Positions 43,653 through 53,153 are shown, numbered from the stretch's first letter. The stretch: 64,000 bases of DNA from Nocardioides mesophilus (GCF_014395785.1 NZ_CP060713.1:462501-526500), one strand, 5' to 3'. A program made the numbers and translations. Notes: generated from the sequence alone by a model not told the origin.

Positions 43653-44669
43653 ATGCCCAGCCTCTCGGACCTCCTCATCACGCGTATCGACCCGCTCGAG
43701 CTCGACCTGGCCACCGCTGACGGCATCGCCGAGGTGCTCACCGCCTCGAGTGCCGCAGCCGGTCTGGGGATGCCGCCGCGGTCCGGTGCCGCGGCGTTGC
43801 TGTCGCGGCAGCTGCAGAGCGACGGCACCCCGGTCGACGGGCTCTGGGTCGCCACCGTCGGCGACCGGGTCATCGGGCACCTCGACCTCGAGCTGCCCGC
43901 GCAGGAGAACACCGACAGCGCCCATCTCCGCGGCAACGTCCACCCGGAGCTGCGGGGCCACGGCGTCGGCCGGGCGCTGCTGGAGGAGGGCGTGCGCGCG
44001 GCCACGGACGCGGGCCGCGCGAAGCTCTACACCGGCGCCTTCTCCGGCGGCGACGGCATCGCCGTCCTCGAGCGGTGGGGCTTCACCGCGACGCCGGGGC
44101 GGTACGCCGTACGGCGGGTCGACCTGCACGAGGCGCCGCACGGCCTCTGGGACCGCCTGTACGACGAGGCGGCCGGCCATGCCGCGGACTACGAGCTGGT
44201 GCACCTCGTCGGCCCCACCCCGCCGGGGCAGCTCGAGCAGATGGCCACCCTGCACGAGGCGATCAACGACGCACCCGCCGACGACGAGGACGAGGAGCCC
44301 GCGCTGTTCGACGCCGAGCGGGTGCGCCGCTACGACGCTGCGATGGCCGGCCGCCGGCAGACCGTGCACCGGGTGGTGGCCGTGCACCGGTCGACCGGTG
44401 AGTGGGCCGGCCTGTCCATGCTGTGCGTCGACGAGTTCGGCCCCGGTCTCGCCTTCCAGGAGGACACCTCGGTGGTGCGGGCGCACCGTGGCCACCGGCT
44501 CGGCCTGCTGATGAAGGCGGACATGTTGCGCTGGATCAGCCGGGAACGCCCGGAGGTGGGGGCCGTCGACACCTGGAACGCCACCAGCAACCACCACATG
44601 ATCGCGGTCAACGAGCGGCTGGGCGCACAGGTGGTCGCCGAGCACGTCGGCTACCGGCGCGACCTGTGA
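43653..44669 (+). CDS. Two-domain GNAT acetyltransferase
   Basis: 338 residues with two GNAT domains. The first (about 20-165) has ELRGHGVGRALLEEGV with the acetyl-CoA loop and LERWGFTATPG. The second (about 190-338) has HRGHRLGLLMK and ATSNHHMIAVNERLG. Similar double GNATs occur in actinobacterial antibiotic and mycothiol (MshD) enzymes; the second domain lacks enough detail to assign MshD. It is divergent from the leuA leader. Confidence 0.85.
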   Translation: MPSLSDLLITRIDPLELDLATADGIAEVLTASSAAAGLGMPPRSGAAALLSRQLQSDGTPVDGLWVATVGDRVIGHLDLELPAQENTDSAHLRGNVHPELRGHGVGRALLEEGVRAATDAGRAKLYTGAFSGGDGIAVLERWGFTATPGRYAVRRVDLHEAPHGLWDRLYDEAAGHAADYELVHLVGPTPPGQLEQMATLHEAINDAPADDEDEEPALFDAERVRRYDAAMAGRRQTVHRVVAVHRSTGEWAGLSMLCVDEFGPGLAFQEDTSVVRAHRGHRLGLLMKADMLRWISRERPEVGAVDTWNATSNHHMIAVNERLGAQVVAEHVGYRRDL

Positions 44670-44709
44670 GGCGCCGGGATCCGGGGGCCCCTCGTCGTAT
44701 CCTCGTGCG

Positions 44710-45816
44710 GTGACCGGGGTCCACCAGCTCTCCCGCGCCGACGCGCGGCGCGTCGCGGTGCAGGCCCAGCTGTTGGACGCCGAGCGGCCCGCCGACCTGC
44801 TGGGTCTGGTGCGCCACCTCACGCTGCTGCAGCTGGACCCGATCAGCGCGGTGACGCCGAGCGCCGACCTGGTGGTGTGGAGCCGCCTCGGCCCGGCGTA
44901 CTCCCCGGCCGAGCTGCGCGACGCGCTCGAGCGACGCACGCTGATCGAGCTGAACGCGCTGGTCCGGCCCGCGGAGGACCTGGCGCTCTACCGCGCCGAG
45001 ATGGCGCACTGGCCCGGGCAGGGCGAGCTGCGGGAGTGGCAGCACGCCAGGCGCGACTGGGTCACGGCCAACGACGGTTGCCGCCGCGACATCCTCGAGC
45101 GGCTCGAGGAGTCAGGACCGCTGACGATGCGCGAGCTGCCGGACACCTGCGCGGTCCCGTGGGGCTCGACCGGGTGGACCAACAACCGCAACGTCGAGAA
45201 GCTGCTGGTCTTCCTCGTGCAGCGCGGCGAGGTGGCGACCGCCGGACGCAAGGGGCGCGAGCGGCTGTGGGACCTGGCGCACCGGGTCTACCCCGACCAC
45301 CCCGTGGTCCCGACCGACGAGGCGCTGCGGCGGCGCAACGAGCGCCGGCTGCGGGCGCTGGGCATCGCCCGGGCCCGGGCCCCGGAGGTCCCGGTCGAGC
45401 CCGTGGACGTCGGAGAGGCCGGTGAGCCGGCCGTCGTGGAGGGGGTGAAGGGCGAGTGGCGGGTCGACCCGTCCTGGCTGGACCGGCCGTTCACAGGTCG
45501 CGCCGCGCTGCTCTCGCCGTTCGACCGGCTGGTGCACGACCGCAAGCGCCTGACGGAGCTCTTCGAGTTCGACTACCAGCTCGAGATGTACAAGCCGGCG
45601 GCGAAACGGCGGTGGGGCTACTACGCGCTGCCCATCCTGTACGGCGACCGGCTGGTCGGGAAGCTCGACGCCACCGCCGACCGGAAGGCCGGCGTCCTGC
45701 GCGTCGACGCCGTCCACGAGGACGAGCCCTTCACCGCCGCGGTGTCCGCGGCGGTGTCCCGCGAGATCGAGGACCTGGCCCGCTGGCTCGAGCTCGACCT
45801 GGTCCGCGCCGTCTGA
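44710..45816 (+). CDS. Winged-helix DNA glycosylase (AlkX/YcaQ-like)
   Basis: 368-residue HTH_42-family protein related to glycosylases that unhook interstrand crosslinks. The catalytic-type motif near the start is LLQLDPISAV, i.e. Q-L-D, as in AlkX (YcaQ) and not the Q-x-Q of AlkZ. Later winged-helix regions and the final FEFDYQLEMYKPAAKRRWGYYALP segment are typical. GTG start at 44710 with TATCCT 6 bases upstream (leaderless). A role in repair of alkylation or crosslinks is inferred. Confidence 0.85.
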   Translation: MTGVHQLSRADARRVAVQAQLLDAERPADLLGLVRHLTLLQLDPISAVTPSADLVVWSRLGPAYSPAELRDALERRTLIELNALVRPAEDLALYRAEMAHWPGQGELREWQHARRDWVTANDGCRRDILERLEESGPLTMRELPDTCAVPWGSTGWTNNRNVEKLLVFLVQRGEVATAGRKGRERLWDLAHRVYPDHPVVPTDEALRRRNERRLRALGIARARAPEVPVEPVDVGEAGEPAVVEGVKGEWRVDPSWLDRPFTGRAALLSPFDRLVHDRKRLTELFEFDYQLEMYKPAAKRRWGYYALPILYGDRLVGKLDATADRKAGVLRVDAVHEDEPFTAAVSAAVSREIEDLARWLELDLVRAV

Positions 45817-45842
45817 GAGCAGCCCCGACTACTCTCGTCGCC

Positions 45843-46343
45843 ATGTCCCGGCTGCTGGTCGTCCACCACTCCCCCACCCGGTCGATGCGGACGCTGCTCG
45901 ACGCGGTGCTCGGCGGTGCGCACGACGAGGCCATCGAGGGCGTCGAGGTGGTGGTCCCGCCGGCGCTGGAGGCGACCGCCGACGACGTCCTGGCCGCCGA
46001 CGGCTACCTGCTCGGCACCCCGGCGAACTTCGGCTACATGAGCGGCGCGCTCAAGCACTTCTTCGACTCGACGTTCCTCCAGGTCGGCGGCGCGCTGGCC
46101 GACGACGGGTCCGCCGGTGGCCCGGCGGGCTCGTCCGCCCGCACCGCGGGTCGACCGTTCGGGCTCTACGTGCACGGCCGCTACGACACGGAGGGGGCGG
46201 TGCGGGCGGTGGTCTCGATCGTCGGAGCGCTCGGCTGGCGGCAGGCGGCCGAGGTGCTGTCCGTGATCGGAGACGTCCAGGAGCCGCAGCGGCAGGCGGC
46301 GTACGAGCTCGGCGGCACCCTCGCGGCGCTGCTCTCCGACTGA
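45843..46343 (+). CDS. Flavodoxin-like NAD(P)H-dependent oxidoreductase
   Basis: 166-residue flavodoxin-fold protein. The FMN phosphate loop appears as HHSPTRSMRTLLDAV and the second FMN segment as LGTPANFGYMSGALKHFFD. Length fits the small WrbA/NADPH-quinone reductase relatives. Substrate and partner are unknown. TACTCT lies 7 bases before the ATG. It is 26 bases after the glycosylase gene, in the same direction. Confidence 0.85.
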   Translation: MSRLLVVHHSPTRSMRTLLDAVLGGAHDEAIEGVEVVVPPALEATADDVLAADGYLLGTPANFGYMSGALKHFFDSTFLQVGGALADDGSAGGPAGSSARTAGRPFGLYVHGRYDTEGAVRAVVSIVGALGWRQAAEVLSVIGDVQEPQRQAAYELGGTLAALLSD

Positions 46344-46372
46344 CCCGGCGCCGCCACGCCGGGCCGCCGCCG

Positions 46373-46642
46373 CTACCGGCCAGGCCGGTCCGGCCCCGAA
46401 CCGTTGGGGCCCGACCCGTCCGGCCCCGGCCCGGGCGGCCACGACCGCGGCTTCTCCAGCCGGCGCAGCGTGCCGGCGTTGCCGACGATCACGGCGACCG
46501 GCGGGATCACCGCCGCGATCACACTCATCACCACCGCGGCCGTCGTCGACCAGAACCGGACCACGTTCCACGCCAGCAGGATCAGCCCGATGCAGGTCCC
46601 CATCAGCGCGAAGTAGGCGTGCTTGCGGTCGATGTCTCGCAC
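46373..46642 (-). CDS. Two-helix membrane protein (DUF3099-like)
   Basis: 89-residue protein with two hydrophobic helices (YFALMGTCIGLILLAW and VVMSVIAAVIPPVAVIVGN) and a Pro/Gly-rich tail. It resembles the actinobacterial DUF3099 family; assignment is from memory. GTG start with TACCGT 7 bases upstream. Function unknown. Confidence 0.75.
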   Translation of the reverse strand: MRDIDRKHAYFALMGTCIGLILLAWNVVRFWSTTAAVVMSVIAAVIPPVAVIVGNAGTLRRLEKPRSWPPGPGPDGSGPNGSGPDRPGR

Positions 46643-46736
46643 GCCTTCGACGGTACGCCCGGCAGCCGGGGTGGGCGACCGGCGCCGGAGGTAATCTGAC
46701 CGGACCCGTCCCCCAGCGTCTCCGAGGAAACACCCC

Positions 46737-47516
46737 GTGCTCGCCCGTCTGCTCGTCCCCCTGCTGGCGCTGCTGGGCGCCTGCACCGCGTGCACCGGCG
46801 GGCCCGGCGCGGACCCGGTGTCCACGCAGCCGCCCGAGCCCGGCCAGTGCCGCGCCCTCGGGACCGACGACATCGCCCGGGCCGCCGACGAGAGCGACCC
46901 GGTCGACTGCGCGGACCGGCACACCGCCGAGACGTTCGCGGTGGGCAGGTTCCCCCGCTCGGTCGCCGGCGACGAGATCGACGACGCCGCCCTCGGCGCC
47001 CACCTCTTCGACGGCTGCCGGCGGAAGTTCCAGGCCTTCCTCGGCGGCGACGAGAGCGTGACGATGCGCTCCACCGTGACCTGGTCCTGGTTCCGGCCCA
47101 GCGACGCGGCCTGGGACGCCGGCGCCCGGTGGTGGCGCTGCGACGTGGTGGGCGGCGGCGAGCAGTCGGTGCGCCTGCTCGACCTGCCGGAGACCGCCAA
47201 GGGGCTGCTCCGGGGCAAGCCCGACGACCAGTGGATGGCCTGCACCGACGGGGCCGCCGTCGGTGACGCGCCGACGACCCCGTGCAGCGAGGACCACACC
47301 TGGCGGGCGGTGACCACGATCGTGCTCGGGGAGCCGGCGGACCCCTACCCCGGCGACGACCTGGTCAAGGCCCGCACCCGGGCGTTCTGCTCCGACTCGG
47401 TCGGGGCCTGGCTCGGGTACCCGGTCGACTTCGACTACGGCTTCAGCTACTTCGACCGGGTCGAGTGGGACGCCGGCAACCGCCGCTCGATCTGCTGGGC
47501 CCGGACCGACCGATGA
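46737..47516 (+). CDS. Septum-formation-like lipoprotein (paralogue 1)
   Basis: 259-residue exported protein with a signal peptide and a Cys-rich start (LLGACTAC). The mature domain has paired cysteines and Trp motifs (ARWWRCDV, SEDHTWRAV, FSYFDRVEWDAGNRRSICWA) as in the actinobacterial 'septum formation' domain family. The family name derives from context only; the biochemical role is unknown. GTG start with GAGGAA upstream. Overlaps its paralogue by ATGA. Confidence 0.8.
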   Translation: MLARLLVPLLALLGACTACTGGPGADPVSTQPPEPGQCRALGTDDIARAADESDPVDCADRHTAETFAVGRFPRSVAGDEIDDAALGAHLFDGCRRKFQAFLGGDESVTMRSTVTWSWFRPSDAAWDAGARWWRCDVVGGGEQSVRLLDLPETAKGLLRGKPDDQWMACTDGAAVGDAPTTPCSEDHTWRAVTTIVLGEPADPYPGDDLVKARTRAFCSDSVGAWLGYPVDFDYGFSYFDRVEWDAGNRRSICWARTDR

Positions 47517-48397
47517 GCGCCCGGTCGACGGTTCTCGCCAGCCTGGTCGCCGCGGTGCTGCTCGCCGGCTGTACGTCGTCGTCCGGGCCCTCCGGCTCCG
47601 GGAGCACCGCGGCCGGCGCCCCGAGCGACGTCACCTCGACCTCCTCCGACGGCACCAGCCCGGGCAGCGGGTCGAGCAGCCCGGCGGCCGGGGAGACGCC
47701 ACCCCCCGCTCCCCCGGACGGCGCCTGCTACCGGCTGACCTTCGCGCAGGCGGCCGAGCCGAGCGACGACAGCTCGCCGGTGCCCTGCTCCGGCAAGCAC
47801 GACACGCAGACCTTCTACGTGGGCAGCTTCGACACGGTGGTCGAAGGGCACTCGGTCGCGGTGGACTCCGACCACGTGCAGCAGCAGATCGAGAGCACCT
47901 GCCGGGAGGAGCTGGCCCGGTTCCTGGGCGGCACGACCGAGGCGCGCAGGCTGTCCCGGTTGACCGACGTCTGGTTCGCTCCGACCCTCGAGCAGGGCGA
48001 CCAGGGAGCCCGGTGGTTCCGCTGCGACGTGGTCGCGCTGGCCTCCGAGGGCGGTCTGGCGTCGCTGCCGCCGCCCCGCAGGCTGCGGGGGGTCCTCGAC
48101 GGAGGCGGCGCGACGCCGTACGGCCTGTGCGGCACCGCCGCCCCCGGCGACAAGGGCTTCGAGCGGGTGATCTGCTCGAAGCCGCACCGGTGGCGCGCGA
48201 TCGGCACGATCCCGCTCGCCGACGCCGCCGGCTACCCGGGCCGGTCGAAGGTCAGTGCGGCCGGCGACGCACCCTGCAAGGAGCTGGCGCGGAGCCGGGC
48301 CGGGGACCCGCTGACCTTCGAGTACGGCTGGGAGTGGCCGACCCGCGACCAGTGGGAGGCCGGACGGCGCTACGGCTACTGCTGGGCCCCCGACTGA
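47513..48397 (+). CDS. Septum-formation-like lipoprotein (paralogue 2)
   Basis: 294-residue lipoprotein with lipobox VLLAGC. A Ser/Gly/Pro-rich linker (about 25-70) precedes the same domain as in the upstream gene, with matching landmarks ARWFRCDV, CSKPHRWRAIG and WPTRDQWEAGRRYGYCWA. The two genes overlap by 4 bases and arose by tandem duplication. Both are expected on the outer membrane face. Convergent with era. Confidence 0.82.
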   Translation: MSARSTVLASLVAAVLLAGCTSSSGPSGSGSTAAGAPSDVTSTSSDGTSPGSGSSSPAAGETPPPAPPDGACYRLTFAQAAEPSDDSSPVPCSGKHDTQTFYVGSFDTVVEGHSVAVDSDHVQQQIESTCREELARFLGGTTEARRLSRLTDVWFAPTLEQGDQGARWFRCDVVALASEGGLASLPPPRRLRGVLDGGGATPYGLCGTAAPGDKGFERVICSKPHRWRAIGTIPLADAAGYPGRSKVSAAGDAPCKELARSRAGDPLTFEYGWEWPTRDQWEAGRRYGYCWAPD

Positions 48398-48416
48398 ATG
48401 ACTGGATGATCGTGGC

Positions 48417-49343
48417 TCAGAAGCCGAGCCGGCGCAGCTGCTTGGGGTCGCGCTGCCAGTCCTTCGCGATCTTCACGTGCAGGTCGAGGTAGACCGGGGT
48501 GCCGAGCAGCGCCTCGATCTGTCGCCGCGCGTCGGTGCCGACCTGACGCAGCCGGCTGCCCTGGTGGCCGATCACGATCCCCTTCTGCGAGGAGCGCTCC
48601 ACGAACAGGTTCGCGTGGATGTCGAGCAGCGGCCTGTCCGCGGGCCGGTCCTCACGCAGTCTCATCTCCTCGACCACCACCGCGATGGAGTGGGGCAGCT
48701 CGTCGCGGACCCCTTCGAGCGCAGCCTCGCGGATCAGCTCGGCGACGATGGTCTCCTCCGGGGCATCGGTCAGCTCACCGTCGGGGTAGAGCGGCGGGCC
48801 CGCGGGCAACCGGGCGACCAGCAGGTCGGCCAGCAGCTGGACCTGGTCGCCCGAGACCGCCGAGACCGGCACGATCTCGGCCCACTCGGTGCCGGTGTCC
48901 CGGCCGAGCGCGTCGATGGCCAGCAGGTGCTCCGCGAGCTGCTGGGGCGTGGCAAGGTCGGTCTTGGTGGCGATCGCCATCTTCGTCGTCCGGCCCACCT
49001 TCGCCAGCTCGTTGACGATGAACCGGTCGCCGGGGCCGATCTTCTCGTTGGCCGGGAAGCAGACCGCGACGATGTCCACCTCCGCCCAAGTGGTCTTGAC
49101 CAGGTCGTTGAGGCGCTCACCGAGCAGCGTGCGCGGCTTGTGCAGCCCGGGGGTGTCCACCAGGATCAGCTGCGCGTCGAGCCGGTGCACGATGCCGCGC
49201 ACCGCCGTTCGCGTCGTCTGCGGCCGCGAGGACGTGATCGCGACCTTCGTGCCGACCAGGGCGTTGGTCAGCGTGGACTTGCCGGCGTTGGGACGACCGA
49301 CGAAGGAGGCGAAGCCGCTCTTGAACTCAGGGATGTCCGACAC
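48417..49343 (-). CDS. era: GTPase Era
   Basis: 308-residue ribosome-assembly GTPase acting on the 3' end of 16S rRNA. G1 is GRPNAGKST, G3 DTPGLH, G4 TKTD. The C-terminal KH domain is complete (QKGIVIGHQGSRLRQVGTDARRQIE). The GTG at 49343 has GATGAT 6 bases upstream; earlier starts overlap unrelated sequence. In most actinobacteria era directly follows the CBS and cdd-like genes; here the PAP2 fusion and fatty acid pair separate them. Confidence 0.95.
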   Translation of the reverse strand: MSDIPEFKSGFASFVGRPNAGKSTLTNALVGTKVAITSSRPQTTRTAVRGIVHRLDAQLILVDTPGLHKPRTLLGERLNDLVKTTWAEVDIVAVCFPANEKIGPGDRFIVNELAKVGRTTKMAIATKTDLATPQQLAEHLLAIDALGRDTGTEWAEIVPVSAVSGDQVQLLADLLVARLPAGPPLYPDGELTDAPEETIVAELIREAALEGVRDELPHSIAVVVEEMRLREDRPADRPLLDIHANLFVERSSQKGIVIGHQGSRLRQVGTDARRQIEALLGTPVYLDLHVKIAKDWQRDPKQLRRLGF

Positions 49344-49444
49344 CCGTGGATCATCCCACCCCGACGGGTCCACCCCGTACTCCTGCCGGCAGCCCGGGCA
49401 CAAAGCCCCTGCCCGGGCGGGCGGCACGGGAGTGCCATGGGGAC

Positions 49445-51838
49445 ATGGCCACCGCGGAGGTCGGTTCTCCCCCCGTCACGTCGGGGCAGCACGAACCCGA
49501 CGACTGGAAGAGGGACGAACGGCGCAGCGACTTCGTGCGTCTCGGGCTCGCGCTCGTGGTCTTCTTCCTGGCCCTGCTCGGAATCCAGCGCCACCACCTC
49601 TCGATGCTCGAGCGGGACGTGTTCCGGCTGATCAACGACCTGCCTCCGTGGTTGCTGCCGCCGCTCGAGGCGGTCATGCAGCTGGGCACCCGGTTCGCGC
49701 CCCTGGTCATCGGCGCTCTCGTGATGCTCGTCCTGCGCCGGGTCCGGCTCGGGGCCAGCATCATGCTGGCCGGCACCGTCGCGTGGCTGGTCACCCAGGA
49801 GCTCAAGATCCTCGTCGAGCGCGGCCGGCCGGCGGTGTTCCTCACCGACCTGCCGCGCGAGCTGTCCAGCGGCGGTCCCGGGTTCGTGTCCGGGCACACG
49901 GCGGTGGCGACCGCGATGGCCGCCGTCGCCGCCCCGTACCTCCCCCGGCCCTGGCGGCGGTTCGTCTGGGGACTGGCGTTCGCCGTCGGCTTCGCCCGCA
50001 TCTACGCCGGGGTGCACCTTCCGCTCGACGTGGTCGGCGGCTTCGCGGTCGGCTGGTTCGTCGGGACGGCCGTGCACCTGCTCATCGGCGTGCCGCGGCC
50101 CCGTCGTACGCCGGCCGAGGTCATCGCGATGCTCGGCGACCTCGGGATCGACGTCTCCACGGTGGAGCCCGGCGATGTCTACGCCAAGGTCTCGCAGCCG
50201 TTCCTGGTCACCACCGCGAAGGGTGAGCGGCTGTTCGTGAAGGTGCTCGACCCGGACCCGCGCAGCAGCGACTGGGTGCTGCGATTCGCCCGGGTCGTCG
50301 CCTCCGGCGAGCGGAGGGGCTACTCGGCCATGACCAGCCTGCCGGCGGCCGCCGACCACGAGGCGACGGTCTGCCTGGCGGCGCGCGACGCCGGGGTCAG
50401 GGTCCCGCGGGTGATCCTCGCCCGGGGCCAGGGAGCCGGGGCCGTCGTCGTCCTCGAGCAGATCCCCGGCCACGACCTCAGTGCCCTGCCGCCCGAGGCT
50501 CTCACCGACGAGGTGCTGCAGCGGGTGTGGCGCGAGGTGGCGCAGCTGCACGAGGGCCGGATCGCCCATCGCGACCTGGTGCGCGGCAACGTGATGCTGG
50601 ACGCGGCCGGCCAGGTCTGGCTCGTCGACTTCCCCGAGGCCCAGCTCGGTGCCTCCGAGACCACCCGCGACGGTGACGTCGCGGAGCTGATCGCCTCGCT
50701 GGCCGTCGCGGTGGGGGCCCACCGGGCGGTCGGCTCGGCGACGGCCGTCCTGGGGGCGCCGGCGGTGACGCAAGCGCTGCCCCGCCTGGAGCCGTTCGCG
50801 CTCTCGCCGCGCACCCGGGCCGAGCTGCGGACCCGCCCCGGCCTGCTCGACTCCGTCCGCGTCGCCTGCGGCGGTGGGCCGGAGACGACCCACGGCATGC
50901 TCACCATGCACCGGCTCTGGATCCCCGCCCTCGTGGCCGCAGCGAGCTACGTGGCGCTCCTGTGGATCGCCGGGTGGTCGGACGTGCAGGACACGGTGGC
51001 GAACCTGGGGTGGCGCTGGGTCGCCGTCTGCGGCGCGATCTTCGTCGCGGCCCCGCTGCTGACCGGCTACGCCCTGCAGCTCGGCGCGCGACGGCGGCTC
51101 GCGATCGGCCGGTCCGCGGCCGCAGGTGCCGTCGCCAACAGCGTGCAGCTGATCGCCGGCACCGCAGCACGCCGGCGCTACCTGGACGGCTACATCCGCA
51201 GCTGCGGCGCCCAGGCGACCGACGCCGACGAGACCGTGGACCTGGTCATGACCGCCGAGCTCGTGTCCCGGATGGGCATGCTCCTGGCCGGGCTGGTGAT
51301 GACCTGGTGGCAGGGCGTCCCGGACCTGGAGACCGGGTTCCCCGTCCCGGCGCTGCTGCTGGTCGCGGCCGCGACCGCCGCGGTCGGCTGGCTGGCCCGC
51401 AAGGCGGTCCGGCGGACCTGGCCGCTGGCCTCCCGACGCAAGGCGGTCGCGCACGCGCTGAGCCTGACCCACACCTCCCCCGAGCGTGCGCTCTCCGTGC
51501 TCGGCGCCGTCGCCGCCGGAGAGGCCGCCCTGGTGGTGGCGCTGGCCGCGGCGCTGCGCGCCGTCGGGCCCACGCCGCCGATGTCGCACCTGCTGATCGC
51601 GCTGGGTGGGGCCCAGGTCCTGGTGGCGCTCCTGGGCGTCACCGGCCTCCCGGCGGTCATCGAGTCCGTGGCGGTCACCGTGTTCTGCGCCTTCGGGGTG
51701 CCCGCCGCCGACGCCGTGGTGGCGCTGCTCGTCTACGCGCTGTTCCGGTACTGGCTCAACGGGATCGCGAGCGCGGTGACCGCGCCCCGGCTGGCGCCGG
51801 TGCACCTGCCGGGGACGCGGCAGCCCACGCTCAGCTGA
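49445..51838 (+). CDS. PAP2 phosphatase-kinase-like-membrane fusion protein
   Basis: 797 residues in three parts. Residues 30-215 are a PAP2 phosphatase with intact motifs (KILVERGRP, SGH at 149-151, RIYAGVHLPLDVVGG). Residues 240-420 resemble a kinase or aminoglycoside phosphotransferase fold, with HRD at 375-377, N382 and D395 in LVDF. Residues 465-790 are a multi-helix membrane domain like the flippase-type region of MprF (LPG synthase TM). It may dephosphorylate and move polyprenyl or lipid phosphates; this is inference. The ATG at 49445 is chosen. Its end overlaps the convergent methyltransferase gene by 8 bases. Confidence 0.85.
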   Translation: MATAEVGSPPVTSGQHEPDDWKRDERRSDFVRLGLALVVFFLALLGIQRHHLSMLERDVFRLINDLPPWLLPPLEAVMQLGTRFAPLVIGALVMLVLRRVRLGASIMLAGTVAWLVTQELKILVERGRPAVFLTDLPRELSSGGPGFVSGHTAVATAMAAVAAPYLPRPWRRFVWGLAFAVGFARIYAGVHLPLDVVGGFAVGWFVGTAVHLLIGVPRPRRTPAEVIAMLGDLGIDVSTVEPGDVYAKVSQPFLVTTAKGERLFVKVLDPDPRSSDWVLRFARVVASGERRGYSAMTSLPAAADHEATVCLAARDAGVRVPRVILARGQGAGAVVVLEQIPGHDLSALPPEALTDEVLQRVWREVAQLHEGRIAHRDLVRGNVMLDAAGQVWLVDFPEAQLGASETTRDGDVAELIASLAVAVGAHRAVGSATAVLGAPAVTQALPRLEPFALSPRTRAELRTRPGLLDSVRVACGGGPETTHGMLTMHRLWIPALVAAASYVALLWIAGWSDVQDTVANLGWRWVAVCGAIFVAAPLLTGYALQLGARRRLAIGRSAAAGAVANSVQLIAGTAARRRYLDGYIRSCGAQATDADETVDLVMTAELVSRMGMLLAGLVMTWWQGVPDLETGFPVPALLLVAAATAAVGWLARKAVRRTWPLASRRKAVAHALSLTHTSPERALSVLGAVAAGEAALVVALAAALRAVGPTPPMSHLLIALGGAQVLVALLGVTGLPAVIESVAVTVFCAFGVPAADAVVALLVYALFRYWLNGIASAVTAPRLAPVHLPGTRQPTLS

Positions 51839-53153
51839 GCCAGGTCGGGCGCAGCGGGAAGTGCGCGTTGCCGTGCTCGTCGGGCTTCACCCCGAGGACC
51901 TGGTGCAGCTGGATCTCGTTGCGCTCGAAGGCGAGCCGGGAGCCCGCCATGTAGATCCCCCACACCTTGGCGGTGCCCTCGCCGACGTCGGCGACGCACT
52001 CGTCCCAGTTCTCCACCAGGTTCTCGCACCAGCCCTTGAGCGTCAGCGCGTAGTGCTCACGCAGGTTCTCCTCGTGGCGCACCTCGAGCCCGACGTCCTG
52101 CATCGTGGTGATGATCCGCCCCGAGCCGGTCAGCTCCCCGTCGGGGAACACGTAGCGGTCGATGAACGCCCCGGTGCCGCGGACATGGTTGTCGGCGCGC
52201 GTGATGCAGTGGTTGAGGATCCGCCCGCCCGGCACCAGCTTGTCGCGCAGCAGCGAGAAGTACGCCGGGTAGTTGCGCACCCCGATGTGCTCGGTCAGGC
52301 CGATCGAGCTGACCGCGTCGAAGCCGCTCTCGCTGACCTCCCGGTAGTCGCCGAAGCGGACCTCGGCGCGGTCGGCGAGCCCCTCGCGCTCGACGGCGGC
52401 CTGACCCCAGGCGGCCTGCTCCTTCGACAGCGTCACGCCGATCACCTCGACGCCGTACTCGCGGGCCGCGTGGCGGACCATCCCACCCCAGCCGCAGCCG
52501 ACGTCGAGCAGACGCATGCCGGGCTTGAGGTCGAGCTTGCGGCAGACCAGGTCGTACTTGAAGGCCTGGGCCTCCTCGAGGGTCGCGCCCTCGTGCGGGA
52601 AGCACGCGCAGGTGTAGGTCATCGACGGGCCGAGCACCATCTCGTAGAACCGGTTCGAGACGTCGTAGTGGTGGTGGATCGCTTCGGCGTCGCGGGTCTT
52701 GGAGTGCCGGAACCCCTCCAGCAGCCGGCGCCAGCGCGGCAGCGCCTCCTGCGGGGGCGGCTCGGGCGGCAGCAGCTTGCCGAGGCCGATGCCGCGGGCC
52801 AGGGCGAACGCCTCCGCCGGCGACGGCATCTTGAAGCGCAGGTTGCTCTGCAGGTGCACCAGCGCGTCGTAGGGGTTCCCGGGGTGCACGCCCTCGAGGG
52901 CGATGTCGCCGGAGACGTAGGCGCGGGCCATGCCGAGGTCACCGGGGGCCGAGAGCAGGTAGGACAGCCCCCGCTCGTTGAGCAGCCGCAGGTGGATCGG
53001 GGAGTCCTGGGGTCCGGCAGTGCTGCCGTCGTACGCGGTGAACCGGAACGGGACCCCGCCGGCCATCAGCCGGGTCAGGGCCTCGCCGATCGTGACCCGG
53101 GGGGTCGTGGTGTCGGTCCGGTCCTGTCCGGCCCGGTTGAGGGTGCTGGTCAT
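51831..53153 (-). CDS. tmsB: Branched fatty acid methyltransferase (cyclopropane synthase family)
   Basis: 440-residue SAM-dependent methyltransferase. The SAM site is LLDVGCGWGG, followed by the family GVTLSKEQ and the later GGRILNHCIT. It closely resembles enzymes (BfaB/TmsB) that methylate oleoyl groups to 10-methylene products for 10-methylstearic (tuberculostearic) acid. The long N-terminal region (about 1-150) is typical of that subgroup. It overlaps the reductase gene by ATGA. Organisms of this group commonly contain 10-methyl fatty acids, which supports the call. Confidence 0.88.
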   Translation of the reverse strand: MTSTLNRAGQDRTDTTTPRVTIGEALTRLMAGGVPFRFTAYDGSTAGPQDSPIHLRLLNERGLSYLLSAPGDLGMARAYVSGDIALEGVHPGNPYDALVHLQSNLRFKMPSPAEAFALARGIGLGKLLPPEPPPQEALPRWRRLLEGFRHSKTRDAEAIHHHYDVSNRFYEMVLGPSMTYTCACFPHEGATLEEAQAFKYDLVCRKLDLKPGMRLLDVGCGWGGMVRHAAREYGVEVIGVTLSKEQAAWGQAAVEREGLADRAEVRFGDYREVSESGFDAVSSIGLTEHIGVRNYPAYFSLLRDKLVPGGRILNHCITRADNHVRGTGAFIDRYVFPDGELTGSGRIITTMQDVGLEVRHEENLREHYALTLKGWCENLVENWDECVADVGEGTAKVWGIYMAGSRLAFERNEIQLHQVLGVKPDEHGNAHFPLRPTWLS

